This document shows positions 17,481 through 27,054 of a stretch of DNA of 64,000 nt, piece after piece. The notes beneath the pieces are model-generated. The model was not told the DNA's origin and searched no databases. It worked only from the letters and a program-made list of their open reading frames with translations. Source of the DNA: Hoylesella loescheii DSM 19665 = JCM 12249 = ATCC 15930 (GTDB lineage: Bacteria > Bacteroidota > Bacteroidia > Bacteroidales > Bacteroidaceae). Positions within the stretch are counted from its first letter, which is position 1. Each line of letters starts with the position of its first letter. The DNA is taken from positions 1 through 64,000 of the forward strand of contig NZ_KB899220.1 in NCBI RefSeq assembly GCF_000378085.1, in the 5' to 3' direction. Made by a program: the position numbers and the translations under genes.

Positions 17481-18074
17481 TTAAGTTAAGTTTCTTCGCC
17501 GGTCGCACATTCTTTTTTGCAATCGGCTAAGGCTCTCAGGACTGATGCCCAACAAGCTTGCGATATGTTTTTGCGGAACACGCTGCAACAGTTCAGGCCG
17601 AACTGCCATCAGGTGTTTAAAGCGTTCTTCGGGTTTTAACGAAGCTAACGACATGGTCGTATCTATCGAGCGTTGCAAAACACGCTCGGTTGTGATGCGC
17701 CCGAAGGTTTCAAACTGATGGTAGGCAGCATAAAGTTCCTGCAAACGAGTCCTTTCCACGCTATACACCACGGTGTCTTCCAACGCCTGCAACCACAATC
17801 GGCTAGGCGTTTCATCTGCAAAGCTAACGAAATCTGTGGCCCATTGGTTTTCCAAAGTGATGTCGCACGTGGCTTCTGACCCATCTTCCTTAATATGAAA
17901 ATGGCGCACGCACCCCTTCACCACAAAGAAAAGATGCCGACATACGTGCGAAGCTTCTAGCAAAAAATCACGTCGCTTAAAGCTTCTTTCCACAAAATAA
18001 TGGTCTACGGCAGCCAATTCGGTATCACCAAAGGCCATTGTTTGCTGACAATGTATTTTCAAGGAATCGAACAT
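17481..18074 (-). CDS. Crp/Fnr-family transcriptional regulator
   Basis: 197 residues. An N-terminal cyclic-nucleotide-binding-type beta-barrel (YFVERSFKRRDFLLEASHVCRHLFFV..GCVRHF) is followed by a dimer helix and a short C-terminal winged helix (HIASLLGISPESLSRLQKR). I chose the Met at 18074 because a TATCTTTG box at 18095-18102 would start transcription near 18089; a longer frame beginning at 18149 lies upstream of it. Bacteroidetes members of this type often respond to unknown ligands. It is divergent from the haem-uptake operon (156 bases between starts), so control of that operon is plausible but unproven. Confidence 0.88.
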   Translation of the reverse strand: MFDSLKIHCQQTMAFGDTELAAVDHYFVERSFKRRDFLLEASHVCRHLFFVVKGCVRHFHIKEDGSEATCDITLENQWATDFVSFADETPSRLWLQALEDTVVYSVERTRLQELYAAYHQFETFGRITTERVLQRSIDTTMSLASLKPEERFKHLMAVRPELLQRVPQKHIASLLGISPESLSRLQKRMCDRRRNLT

Positions 18075-18094
18075 AATGCTAAAAAATAAACACA

Positions 18095-18102
18095 CAAAGA
18101 TA
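18095..18102 (-). promoter_or_regulatory. -7 box of the Crp/Fnr regulator gene
   Basis: Minus-strand TATCTTTG 21 bases upstream of the chosen ATG, with a T-rich TTTTCG element near the -33 distance. It decides the start codon. Confidence 0.65.
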
Positions 18103-18157
18103 GTCATATTATCGAAAACGAGGCATAGAAAAGGGCGAAAAATCACCACAAGTGAGT

Positions 18158-18189
18158 ATTGCCGTAAAAAGAAGTTATTGTTACTTTTG
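18158..18189 (+). promoter_or_regulatory. Promoter of the haem-uptake operon
   Basis: Plus-strand TTG (18159-18161), 20-base spacer, TACTTTTG (18182-18189), start near 18195. The -7 boxes of the two divergent genes are about 80 bases apart. No clear Fnr-type palindrome is visible between them. Confidence 0.75.
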
Positions 18190-18229
18190 TGGCGTTATAA
18201 CATATTAGTTTTCATAAAATACAACTACA

Positions 18230-18715
18230 ATGAAAATCAGAACAACCATCAGGGCACTTGTTTTCACACTTGTCCTGTCATTTGGTAGTGCGTGGGCCAT
18301 GGCTGCCAGCCACGTAAAAGTGAGTGGCAAGACGGGCGAGAGCACATTCTTCGCACTGAACGACAAGCCTACGGTGACATTTACTGCCAACAAACTGGTT
18401 ATCACAGCAGGCAACAAAACCGTTGAATATCCACTGAACGAGTTCCGCTCGTTCGAGTTCGCCGACCCGTCGTCTACGGGTATTGGCACTGCTCCCTCAC
18501 CAAACGAGAGTGAAGCCGTGTTCAGTTTCGGCCAATCCGTTCACGGCGAAGGCCTACAACCTGGCTCGCGCGTGTCGATATTCAATGTATCTGGACAGCT
18601 CGTTGTATCGGCCACGGTTAACGCTGACGGCTCGGTAGACCTCCCTTTGAACGGCCAGACAGGCGTATTCATCGTTAAATCCACATCAAGAACCTTCAAA
18701 TTCATCCAGAAATGA
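18230..18715 (+). CDS. Secreted protein with T9SS-like C-terminal domain
   Basis: 161 residues. Signal peptide about 1-26 (cleavage after AMA). The C-terminal half (SIFNVSGQLVVSATVNADGS.. GVFIVKSTS..FKFIQK) has the strand pattern of Por-secretion (T9SS type A) sorting domains. The central part (TVTFTANKLVITAGNKTVEYPLNEFRSFEF) resembles the short N-terminal segment of the next gene's product. It is the first gene of the HmuY operon and overlaps the next gene by 4 bases (ATGA). Function unknown. Confidence 0.8.
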   Translation: MKIRTTIRALVFTLVLSFGSAWAMAASHVKVSGKTGESTFFALNDKPTVTFTANKLVITAGNKTVEYPLNEFRSFEFADPSSTGIGTAPSPNESEAVFSFGQSVHGEGLQPGSRVSIFNVSGQLVVSATVNADGSVDLPLNGQTGVFIVKSTSRTFKFIQK

Positions 18716-19632
18716 AATATTTCTTTACACTTGTTTTCGCCCTGCTCGCGGGCGTAACCACAACCACGGCGCAAACGGTAACCATCACCAAGACCGACGG
18801 AACCACCGTTAAATATAAGGCTAGCGAGATTAAGAACATACAATTTGCCAACGAAGAGGAACCGTTAAAGCCCATCCACGCCTTTACCGGCTACATCGTT
18901 GTCAACTCGCCCATGTTCATGGACACCTATTATGGCGAGGAAGCCAAGATGGAAGTTTTTGCACAAGGTAAGAAATTCATCTGCAAATTCACCGACGCCA
19001 AATGGGGAAAAGGCACCTTCGAAGTTACACTCAACAATGGCGAAATAGGAGGTTCGGGCAAGATGAGTGTTGCCGACCCACATAAAGCTGGCCAAACCAA
19101 AGAATACGAAGCGCTCATCTCGGGCCCCATGGCCGCCGTTAACATTTCCATTAAAGGTCTGATGGGTGGAACAACCATTAAATGGAGAAACGGGAAAGCT
19201 CCCCAAACCGTAAAATTGGCTGGCACATATCTAGGTGACAACTCCGTATCGGTGATGAAACTAACGTACATTGCTAAGAATACCGGCTACAGCTTCTGGG
19301 TGAACGACGATGGCACATACACGATCCAGGTTCTTGGCCAAAAGCTTGAAGGTACGGTTATGGGCGACCTAACCTTAGGGGCATACACCATCAACAACCT
19401 CGTCTATGATGAGAAAACCGAAACGTTCAGCAAAGACTATTCGAATGATGGTTTGAAACTCAAGTTTAAGAAGGGAGCGGAAACGGAATATAAAGAATAT
19501 CCACTAACCAAGGCCACCATCAAAGCTACCTTTGGGAAAGACGGCAGTTTGAAGGTAGAAAATAATTTCACGGCTGGCAGCATGCCGTTCCCGCTCCAAG
19601 GCGTGTTCAACGGCAAGCTATCTAAAAGATAA
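18712..19632 (+). CDS. Calycin-like domain-containing protein
   Basis: 306 residues. Signal peptide about 1-20. The opening TITKTDGTTVKYKASEIKNIQF is a short repeat-type module. Two calycin-like beta-barrel stretches follow (about 60-165 and 170-300), each ending in a strand-rich GxF/GxL segment. Calycin-like proteins (PF13944 type) commonly accompany HmuY genes in Bacteroidales; a ligand is not known. Translationally coupled to the preceding gene. Confidence 0.82.
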   Translation: MKYFFTLVFALLAGVTTTTAQTVTITKTDGTTVKYKASEIKNIQFANEEEPLKPIHAFTGYIVVNSPMFMDTYYGEEAKMEVFAQGKKFICKFTDAKWGKGTFEVTLNNGEIGGSGKMSVADPHKAGQTKEYEALISGPMAAVNISIKGLMGGTTIKWRNGKAPQTVKLAGTYLGDNSVSVMKLTYIAKNTGYSFWVNDDGTYTIQVLGQKLEGTVMGDLTLGAYTINNLVYDEKTETFSKDYSNDGLKLKFKKGAETEYKEYPLTKATIKATFGKDGSLKVENNFTAGSMPFPLQGVFNGKLSKR

Positions 19633-19782
19633 GGTAGCAGCCAAAACAAAGCAGTAGGGATAACGGAGGGGGAAGCAACTGCAAGCATGAACTTTCTTGC
19701 ACCAATGCTTTCCCCTCACCCTAGCTTTGAGGCAGACATGTCCGTACAGATAAAATTCACCTGCTACAACCCCACCAAACCC

Positions 19783-20577
19783 ATGCGCATCACTGCAAAA
19801 CCCATCCGCTTGTTGGCAACTGGCATGCTCGCCGCCTTGGTTTCGGCCTGCACGGGACTGTTCGACGGCATCTACGACTCGCCCGACAAAGCCCCAAAGA
19901 TAAATGCCAATCAGCTGTCGATAGACGCCAGCGACTGGCATAACTGGTATTACATAGACTTCGACTCACTGAAAATGCTGGCCGAAGCTGGCGACGCCGA
20001 TGCCTTTCTACATGCTCGCACCCACTTTACGCCCTACCCTATCCCTACGAGTAAGGACGAAACGCAGTTGGGCAATCAAACAGGCATCTACACCTATTGG
20101 TTCGACGTGTTTGGTAAGGGTATATCCAATAACGAGAAAAGAGACTTTACGCCCACCGCACGACAGCCCGAACCGCCCGCATGGAGCATCGCCATACACC
20201 GCGACAATGTGCGAACCAACAGCGGAGCGGTGCTCGAGACCAACTATACATCGATGAGTCAGTTGCCACAAAGTAGCGCACAGTTTATGGGAGCCGACTT
20301 CAAGTCCGACGAATGGACGCAAAACGAGGTTTGGGTAGACCAATCACAGATGCTCAACAGCCTCATCGGCTGCCAAGGTATCAGCATCAATCGCCCGCTA
20401 TCCTCTTGGTTACGCTTGGAAATTCCTCCCATGCCACCCGCCTTTAAGCACAACAATCACGTGTTTATCGTCAAACTTAACAATGGCAAATTTGTGGCCC
20501 TGCAATTGGAAAGCTATATCAACCCTACTAATGGAACGAAATGCCATCTCACCATTAATTATAGGTATCCATATTAA
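19783..20577 (+). CDS. hmuY: HmuY-family haem-binding lipoprotein
   Basis: 264 residues from this start. HmuY proteins are outer-membrane haemophores that take haem from host proteins and pass it to the HmuR receptor. The lipoprotein signal (LLATGMLAALVSACTG, Cys near 23) fits this start; an upstream ATG at 19687 would add 32 residues before it. Family-like segments include WYYIDFDSL, SIAIHRDNVRTNSG and the C-terminal strand LNNGKFVALQLESY. Haem-ligating residues cannot be assigned by eye. The receptor gene is 317 bases downstream. Confidence 0.88.
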   Translation: MRITAKPIRLLATGMLAALVSACTGLFDGIYDSPDKAPKINANQLSIDASDWHNWYYIDFDSLKMLAEAGDADAFLHARTHFTPYPIPTSKDETQLGNQTGIYTYWFDVFGKGISNNEKRDFTPTARQPEPPAWSIAIHRDNVRTNSGAVLETNYTSMSQLPQSSAQFMGADFKSDEWTQNEVWVDQSQMLNSLIGCQGISINRPLSSWLRLEIPPMPPAFKHNNHVFIVKLNNGKFVALQLESYINPTNGTKCHLTINYRYPY

Positions 20578-20893
20578 AGCAAGGAGTTAAAGAGTTAAGT
20601 AGTAAAGAAGTTAAGCCAAATGTTTAGTTGCAAAGGGCAAAATTCTTCATTAACTAGCCAACCCGCCATCAAAAAAAGGAGGAAGGTATAAAGGCCATCT
20701 ATACACATATTGCTTGCTCTTAGCCTATATCTTTTTGTTCTTTTGCCGAAAGCGCACTTGTATTTCTGTCAAAAGGCGAAAGTTAAAAGTCAATCGGCTT
20801 TATAATAGCCAAAGCACTTGAACTAACTCCCTGACTTCTTAACTGCATAACTCCTTAACTTAACTCCATAACTCCTTTACTTCTCAAAACAAG
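20578..20893. other. Spacer with AGTTAAGG-type low-complexity repeats
   Basis: No gene. The left end repeats the word AGTTAAG (AAGGAGTTAAAGAGTTAAG) and the right end its complement (CTTAACTCCATAACTCC), so the spacer could fold into a long imperfect hairpin. The same words flank the nitroreductase leader at 17210-17430. Confidence 0.6.
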
Positions 20894-22849
20894 ATGTCCC
20901 ACCGCATATTCACCATTCTCTCCCTCCTCTTATCCCACGTATCGGTCAAGGCAACACTTCCTACCGATACGCTAAACCGCACCATCGACCTCGCTCAGGT
21001 TGTGGTTACGGGCACACGAACCCCAAAACTGTTGGCAAACACACCCGTTTTAACCAACGTTATCACACGAAGCGACATCGAAAAGGCCGATGCCACCAAC
21101 CTGCGCGACCTTCTTCAAACCACCATGCCAGGCATAGAGTTCTCGTATGCCATGAACCAACAAACCCATATAAACTTTGCAGGCTTCGGCGGACAAAGCT
21201 TGCTGATACTCGTTGATGGCGAACGACTGGCGGGAGAAACGATGGACGATGTTGATTTTACCCGATTGAGCATGGACAACGTTGAACGGATAGAGATTGT
21301 TCGCGGTGCAGCCTCGGCCCTTTATGGCTCTAATGCCGCAGGTGGCGTTATCAACATCATCACCCGCAGTGCCACACAACCATTTAAACTAAACCTCAAT
21401 GCACGCGTGGCACGCCACAACGAATGGCGACAAGGCATGAGTTTGCAATTGAAAGGGGGCAAGTGGGCCAACCTGTTGGCACTGAACCACACCTCCATAG
21501 ACAACTACGACGTAACCAACGGACCATCGCCACTCTCACGCGTTGTGACGACCATCTACGGCGATAAGACGTGGAACGGCAGCAATCAGCTATCTTTCAA
21601 ACCGCTGGAAAGACTAAAACTGACGGGGCGAGCAGGCTACTTCTTCCGCGAAACAACCCGAACGGCAGACACACCCGAACGCTATCGCGACTTCTCTGGT
21701 GGTCTCCGCGCCCTTTGGCAACCATCGCAGAGCCAACAATTGGAGCTATCCTACTCGTTCGACCAATACGATAAGTCGACCTACTTTAAGCTACCGCGCC
21801 TCGACATCCGATCTTACTCGAACGTGCAGAACGCCTTTCGCCTGCTCTATACTCTCAACCTGCGGCAAGGCGACGCTCTTTCTGTTGGTGCCGACTACCT
21901 ACACGACTGGCTGATGAACCCCAATCTCGAAGGCAGAACGCGTAAACAGCGTTCGTGCGACGTATTCGCGCAATACGATCTAAACCTCGGTGAGAAATGG
22001 GAACTGGTTGGCGCGCTACGACTCGACCATTTTTCAGATAACCCCATCACACGCCTAACACCCAAATTAAGCGTTCGACACACGCCCCTGCGCCACCTAA
22101 ACCTGCGCTTTGGCTATGGAATGGGGTTTCGTTCACCAACGCTCAAAGAGAAATTTTACAACTTCGACATGGCGGGCATTTGGCTCGTAACGGGCAATCC
22201 CAATCTCAAAGCCGAAACAAGCCATAACTTTAACCTCTCGGCCGAATACTCCCGATTGCGTTATAACTTCACGCTAAGCGGTCATTACAACTTAGTTAGC
22301 GACAAGATAGCCACTGGCGCGCCCTTCTTGACCAACCCATCAGACCCCATTCCACATCTTCCCTACGTCAATTTGGCAAGATATTCGGTCTTAGGTTTTG
22401 AAGCCACGGCCAAAGCAAAGTGGCAAAACGGCATGTCGGCTCAGCTTTCTTACTGCTTTACGCACGAACGTCTACCCAAAGATAAGGATGGAAAGCAAAT
22501 AAACAACCAATACTTGCCCGCCCGAAAGCATACCTTCACTGCGCATTGGGATTGGAGTCACCGCTTCAACAAAACCTACCAACTGGCCATTAACGTAGAC
22601 GGACGAGCACTTTCGCCCGTAGACAATTTGGAATATGTCGACTATTACGACCTCTCAAAAGGTACCAACACCATTCATTATCCTGCCTACACGCTGTGGA
22701 AGGTGTCTGCCGTGCAACAAATTGGTAGCATGTTCACGCTCACCCTCTCGGTAGATAACGTGTTAAACTATCGTCCCGAATACCATTACCTTAACTCGCC
22801 ACTCACCGATGGGGCTAATTTTATGGTGGGAGCAGCAATCAATCTGTAA
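20894..22849 (+). CDS. hmuR: TonB-dependent haem receptor (HmuR type)
   Basis: 651 residues. Signal peptide about 1-21, then a TonB box-like stretch (DLAQVVVTGT), a plug domain (about 40-150, with RGAASALYGSNAAGGVINIITR) and a 22-strand-type barrel. The NPNL motif in WLVTGNPNLKAET matches the NPDL motif of haem receptors such as HmuR. C-terminal residue Leu follows the usual barrel end. It imports haem using TonB energy and is paired with HmuY upstream. The 317-base gap leaves open whether it has its own promoter. Confidence 0.92.
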   Translation: MSHRIFTILSLLLSHVSVKATLPTDTLNRTIDLAQVVVTGTRTPKLLANTPVLTNVITRSDIEKADATNLRDLLQTTMPGIEFSYAMNQQTHINFAGFGGQSLLILVDGERLAGETMDDVDFTRLSMDNVERIEIVRGAASALYGSNAAGGVINIITRSATQPFKLNLNARVARHNEWRQGMSLQLKGGKWANLLALNHTSIDNYDVTNGPSPLSRVVTTIYGDKTWNGSNQLSFKPLERLKLTGRAGYFFRETTRTADTPERYRDFSGGLRALWQPSQSQQLELSYSFDQYDKSTYFKLPRLDIRSYSNVQNAFRLLYTLNLRQGDALSVGADYLHDWLMNPNLEGRTRKQRSCDVFAQYDLNLGEKWELVGALRLDHFSDNPITRLTPKLSVRHTPLRHLNLRFGYGMGFRSPTLKEKFYNFDMAGIWLVTGNPNLKAETSHNFNLSAEYSRLRYNFTLSGHYNLVSDKIATGAPFLTNPSDPIPHLPYVNLARYSVLGFEATAKAKWQNGMSAQLSYCFTHERLPKDKDGKQINNQYLPARKHTFTAHWDWSHRFNKTYQLAINVDGRALSPVDNLEYVDYYDLSKGTNTIHYPAYTLWKVSAVQQIGSMFTLTLSVDNVLNYRPEYHYLNSPLTDGANFMVGAAINL

Positions 22850-22965
22850 AGGTGAAAAGGTGAAAGGGTGAAAAGGTGAAAAGATAAGAGAGGGAAAATG
22901 GAAAAGATGAAAGGGTGAAAAGGTGAAAAAATAAAAGTGTGGAAAAGTGAAAGGAAGGAAAAGAT
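22850..22965. repeat. GTGAAAAGG low-complexity tract
   Basis: About 115 bases of the recurring word GTGAAAAGG / GTGAAAGGG, starting directly at the hmuR stop codon. The complementary word occurs at 59660-59715. The remaining spacer to 23469 has no gene; it contains short GTTAACTCATTAACTT-like words but no strong hairpin. Confidence 0.75.
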
Positions 22966-23469
22966 GACTGCACCTGCTGATGAACGAGCAGGGATGGTGC
23001 AGTCTGGTATTACTAGAATGACTAATGGAACTAGATAGACTTGCTCCATTAACTTACTAAACACAAGACAAACTTACTTGTTAACTCATTAACTTATAAA
23101 CTTGTCCACCCGTCAACTTGTCCACTCACCAACCTATACAATAAAAACAAGGAAAGCACGTTAAATAATAAAGCAATGCCCCCTCGCTATGCCCAACATG
23201 GCGAAAACAAAGCACCTAAACAAGTAAGAACCCGAACATCGTAGAAACAGGGGGTATGCCGACAGGGCAAACAATGAGTTGCCGTATTCCGCCTTTCCCC
23301 TTCGCTAACACGCCATCACAAGGGCTGTTCACCCCGCCACACTTCAAAGGCGGCTTAGGAAAAACGCCCCACTAACGGATAACTTGCCTACTCACTCAAC
23401 GATTTACCACCTTCTCCCATTGGAAAGGGTATGGAGGAAGGCGCTCCCAACAACTAAATTCACCGCGAC

Positions 23470-25203
23470 ATGAACAAATTCATCTTTACATTAGCAGCAT
23501 TTCTCCTCGCCGTAACAAATATATGCCACGCCCAAGTAACGGCTGACAAGGCTATTAAGAGCGTGAAATCCTATGGGTTCATCGACTTGGAGGGGGCCAA
23601 ACTATCGGCCATCATTGTAGAGTATAATAGGTTCGTTCATAGAAGATGGGTGTCGAAAGCCACTTACGACATAACAAACTATGTTATCGAACAAGAAAAG
23701 CAGCACGGTTTCAACGATGTTATCGAGCAAGATAAGGATGCGGTGAAGGGCAACGAGGGACATATCGTAAGGGTATATGTAAACTCCAAGCCTCAAACTT
23801 CGTTCTCGGGAGGAACGCGCAAAGGTCGTTTCGTGGTTATCGAGGTAAACACGGCCTACATGCTAAAGGGTTCTAACCTCGCCTATACCACCTCGATGAT
23901 GGCGGGTGTTAAGCAAATAAGGCGCGTGGGAACGATAAAGCCAGACAGGAAGATGCACGTGAATTACACCACTTCCGAGAAAACGGACCGCAGAGGACAA
24001 ACACACACGGTCTATAACACCGAGAAAGACAAGATTATTCTACCCCAATTTGCAAGCGATAGGGGCTGGGCCTTTCACGAAATAGGCAAAAACGCCTTCC
24101 GCGCAACCCACTGTTACAGCGAATATACAGGCAAATACTACGACTTCGAACTACCCTACGCCATCTATCTGCCATCAAAGGAAGTGATGGAGGCCAACAA
24201 GGGGCGCATCGCACTGAATATTCACATGGAGCATGCAGGCGGACTAGACACCGACCCCATGTCGGGCGTAACCTCATCACGGGCTGCCGTAAAGCTGGCC
24301 GACAAGAGATTGCAACACCGCAACCCCGCTATCATCGTTGTGCCACAAGTGGAAGAGAGCCGCCGCTCTACCGACGACATGATGGCTTCTAGCGAAGTGA
24401 ACACCGCCGTGTGGCAACTCATCGACTCGCTGCTGCTTCATTACAAAGGCTATATCGACGAAAACCGCATCTATGGTACAGGCCAATCAATGGGTGGAAT
24501 GCTTCTTCTCAACATGGCAGCACAACGCGACAACTTCTTTGCCGCACTAGCCGTGGTTGGCGCACAATGGGGTAACAATTACAATAAGGCCTTTCAGCAT
24601 AACAACGCGTCTGCCCGAACGCCTCAAAACGACCCCATTTCGTTTGGCGGAGCAGACCAAACCACCTGCAAAGAGTTTGAGAACTGGTATTATATGGTGT
24701 CAGACGACAACATACTTGTTCACACCTGCGTTGACGATCCGTTGGCCAAAGGACTGTGGGCGGCCCTGAAAGACTACTACCAAGCTGCTGGCACAGAACT
24801 AGCCTTTGCCCAATGGGACCCCTATTTGCCCAAAGCCGAGCAAGAGGCCAACGACAAATCGCTGGTTGCTCGCACAGCTTCGGCCCCTGGTTGTGGCATT
24901 GCTTGGGGCGCATTTACTCGTGGCAACCACATGTCTACATGGAAATACGCCTACAATCTCGATGCCCCTTTCGAGTGGCTCTTCGCTCAAAACCGCCAAA
25001 CGGCAATAAATCGTGGCAAACTGCAACAGCTTAAAGCACCGTGGTTGGGGCGCGATGGCAATGGAAAAATCAAAAAGGGGTCGGGTACGGCAGGCCTTAA
25101 TTCCGCCCAATTCACGCCCTCGGGAGCAAGCAATGTATTTGTAGAGGACTGGAAAGTTTCGTCGGTCGAGACCACAAAGAGCCCACAAGAAAGTGCGAAA
25201 TGA
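23470..25203 (+). CDS. Secreted alpha/beta-hydrolase (esterase/peptidase-like)
   Basis: 577 residues. Signal peptide about 1-21 (cleavage after CHA). The last two-thirds form an alpha/beta hydrolase of the PHB-depolymerase/LpqC esterase type: PYAIYLPSKEVM (entry strand), NIHMEHAGG (oxyanion region), nucleophile elbow GTGQSMGGM (about 340) and a candidate catalytic His in TRGNHMSTW (about 483). The N-terminal 220 residues are a separate beta-rich region. Substrate unknown; it probably acts in the periplasm or at the surface. It stands alone after a 620-base spacer. Confidence 0.82.
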   Translation: MNKFIFTLAAFLLAVTNICHAQVTADKAIKSVKSYGFIDLEGAKLSAIIVEYNRFVHRRWVSKATYDITNYVIEQEKQHGFNDVIEQDKDAVKGNEGHIVRVYVNSKPQTSFSGGTRKGRFVVIEVNTAYMLKGSNLAYTTSMMAGVKQIRRVGTIKPDRKMHVNYTTSEKTDRRGQTHTVYNTEKDKIILPQFASDRGWAFHEIGKNAFRATHCYSEYTGKYYDFELPYAIYLPSKEVMEANKGRIALNIHMEHAGGLDTDPMSGVTSSRAAVKLADKRLQHRNPAIIVVPQVEESRRSTDDMMASSEVNTAVWQLIDSLLLHYKGYIDENRIYGTGQSMGGMLLLNMAAQRDNFFAALAVVGAQWGNNYNKAFQHNNASARTPQNDPISFGGADQTTCKEFENWYYMVSDDNILVHTCVDDPLAKGLWAALKDYYQAAGTELAFAQWDPYLPKAEQEANDKSLVARTASAPGCGIAWGAFTRGNHMSTWKYAYNLDAPFEWLFAQNRQTAINRGKLQQLKAPWLGRDGNGKIKKGSGTAGLNSAQFTPSGASNVFVEDWKVSSVETTKSPQESAK

Positions 25204-26337
25204 CGCTTATCCATTCGCAGTTTCTAAGGCGATAAAGGCCGAATGAATCGAAAAGCAGGCCTCGCCAATTGCTTCGCTTATCGTAAACACACGAGTTTGG
25301 GATGCGGCATCATACGTTTCGAGATTAGCCGAGATGCAAAAAGCATCTATTATACCAACTACCGCGTAGCGTTTGGTTTGTAGGAAGGTTACCCACTACA
25401 CGGTAGTTCACAATGGTGGTATTAGGCATGGGGCTTCACACCTGCCAAGTCAAGTAAATTATATTTACAAAACACACGTTTTGTTTCCATCCCTTCTAGA
25501 AACGTTAGGCTGCGTTTTCTATGTTTTAACGATGAAAAAAGATAAGTTTGTGGCTTAGAAAGTGTATCGGGTTACAAGCTTTTTTGTATTGTAACCATTA
25601 ATAAGCCACCCCATTTTATGCAACTCGCCCCTCACTTGCTCCTCAAAATTTCCCTACTTTTCATCCTTTTCTTGTTAACGTTACCTTGTTAATTTGTCAC
25701 TTTTTCCTTTCTTTCTCCCTCCTATTTACTTGTTGTTTAGCCTACATTTCATCTTCTTTTGCACATAGCTTTCACACTAAACAAGTTGTTATCGCTAAGT
25801 TGTAACGGCATTCCACATAAGCTGGAACAATGTTCCAGATGACATGGAATAATGTTCCAACATAGATGGAACACCTGTCCCACATACTGGCAACAGCCCG
25901 TAAAACACTAAAACAAAGTACTTTAGCACATTTACGAACGGACGTTTAGCCACTATCAGGTGGCAGATTGATAAATTGGTGCGTAGAGAAGGCTACCTAC
26001 CTTTTCGGAATAAAACGAAGATGGCGTTGTAACGTCTCTGTGTAAGACAGCCCATTTTCCTCCCCGTTTAGCCTCCTCGAGAATCGATTATTTGGCCGGC
26101 GATGACCAAAGGTTGGACCAGACAGGCACTCCTTATGTTAAAGAATAGTCATAAAACGTTACAAAATCAGGTAATCTACTTACGCCGAAACAGCTAAAAG
26201 CCATTGAATGCACTAGTGTGAGACAAGTTGCCATTGGTTTTGAACATGTCGAAGGTATAATAACGCCTCATTCTGCAAAATCGGGATTAAGTAGCATACA
26301 CATTAAACTAGACTGATACAACAGACTACAATCATAC
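25204..26337. other. Gene-free region rich in dispersed repeats
   Basis: No credible gene between 25204 and 27054. It holds a 6-bp hairpin (25332-25348) that may end the esterase transcript, one ACTACCGCGTAGCG element near 25361, the palindrome array at 25809, and further right the two inverted-repeat elements listed separately. Confidence 0.6.
25809..25895. repeat. 22-bp-period palindrome array, GTTCCA family (4 units)
   Basis: Units start at 25810, 25832, 25854 and 25876, exact 22-base steps (ATTCCA..TGGAAC, GTTCCA..TGGAAT, GTTCCA..TGGAAC, then a degenerate unit). Same family as 8081 and 44120. Confidence 0.85.
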
Positions 26338-26712
26338 CAACTACCGCGTAGCGGTTGGTCCGTTGGTAGGGCGGGGTTGGGAGCCAAAGCGACCTACCCT
26401 GCCTAGGCCATGCATATTATCCTTCAACGCCGTAGGTGTTGGTCATTTTCTGTTGGTTAGTTCGCATGAGAATGTTGGTTGTCTGCTGGTGCGATTGGAT
26501 ATGCTGGAAGAGAAAATGATTATAAAAAGCAGGCAGAATGATAGGGCGACGAGGAGAGTATTGTACCCATTCCTCATCTAAAAATGCGCTCAAACGGAAA
26601 CAGACCAAGACCTACGGCCTTGCTTTCTCTCAACGTAGCTTAGGCAGGGTAGGTCGCTTTGGCTCCCAACCCTGCCCTTCCAACGGGCCAACCGCTACGC
26701 GGTAGTTGGCGA
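26338..26712. repeat. Long inverted-repeat element, about 375 bp
   Basis: The left half (26338-26460) reappears as its complement in the right half (about 26588-26712): ACCAACTACCGCGTAGCGG against CCGCTACGCGGTAGTTGG at the tips, then GGGAGCCAAAGCGACCTACC against its complement, then CGCCGTAGGTGTTGGTC against GACCAAGACCTACGGCC. About 125 bases of unique DNA lie between. No transposase is present. The layout resembles a non-autonomous mobile or MITE-like element. Confidence 0.75.
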
Positions 26713-26938
26713 AACATCCCTCAGATGTACATTAACTATGATGAGTTGTTCTTATCTTGAACTAGCGTATAATATCAAAGCTACGAACTCGCGATAAACT
26801 ACTATGCTTTTTTGAGCAAGACTAGACAGGTGAAGAAATGGCTATCTCGCCAACTACCGCTACGCGATTGTCGACATAACGTTTGTTTCTTATCCTGTAC
26901 TCAGCCGCTCAATAAGGAATAGACCAACATCAATAAGT

Positions 26939-27006
26939 TGCTCCCCAATGCCTTATACACCGTTTTTCTCATAACAAGAACGGGGAATGTAAGACATCGG
27001 GGAGCA
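26939..27006. repeat. Nested stem-loop after the metalloprotease operon
   Basis: Outer arms TGCTCCCCAATG (26939-26950) and CATCGGGGAGCA (26995-27006) pair with one mismatch. An inner CCGTT/AACGG helix lies inside. It is 48 bases past the end of the minus-strand operon and may mark its 3' end, though the T-run expected of an intrinsic terminator is missing. Confidence 0.6.
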
Positions 27007-27054
27007 TCAAAGCGCCGAACCTATTACTTTATGGCTGGCTATACGCAGAGGTTT

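Noticed and set aside
18075-18149. N-terminal extension of the Crp/Fnr regulator to 18149
   Set aside because: It would start upstream of the TATCTTTG box; the Met at 18074 fits promoter and family length.
22786-23064. 92-codon minus-strand frame rich in Phe, His, Ser and Leu
   Set aside because: It is a translation of the GTGAAAAGG low-complexity tract and the end of hmuR.
25204-27054. Insertion sequence or transposase remnants in the repeat-rich gap
   Set aside because: No transposase-like reading frame or motif could be found; only non-coding inverted repeats are supported.
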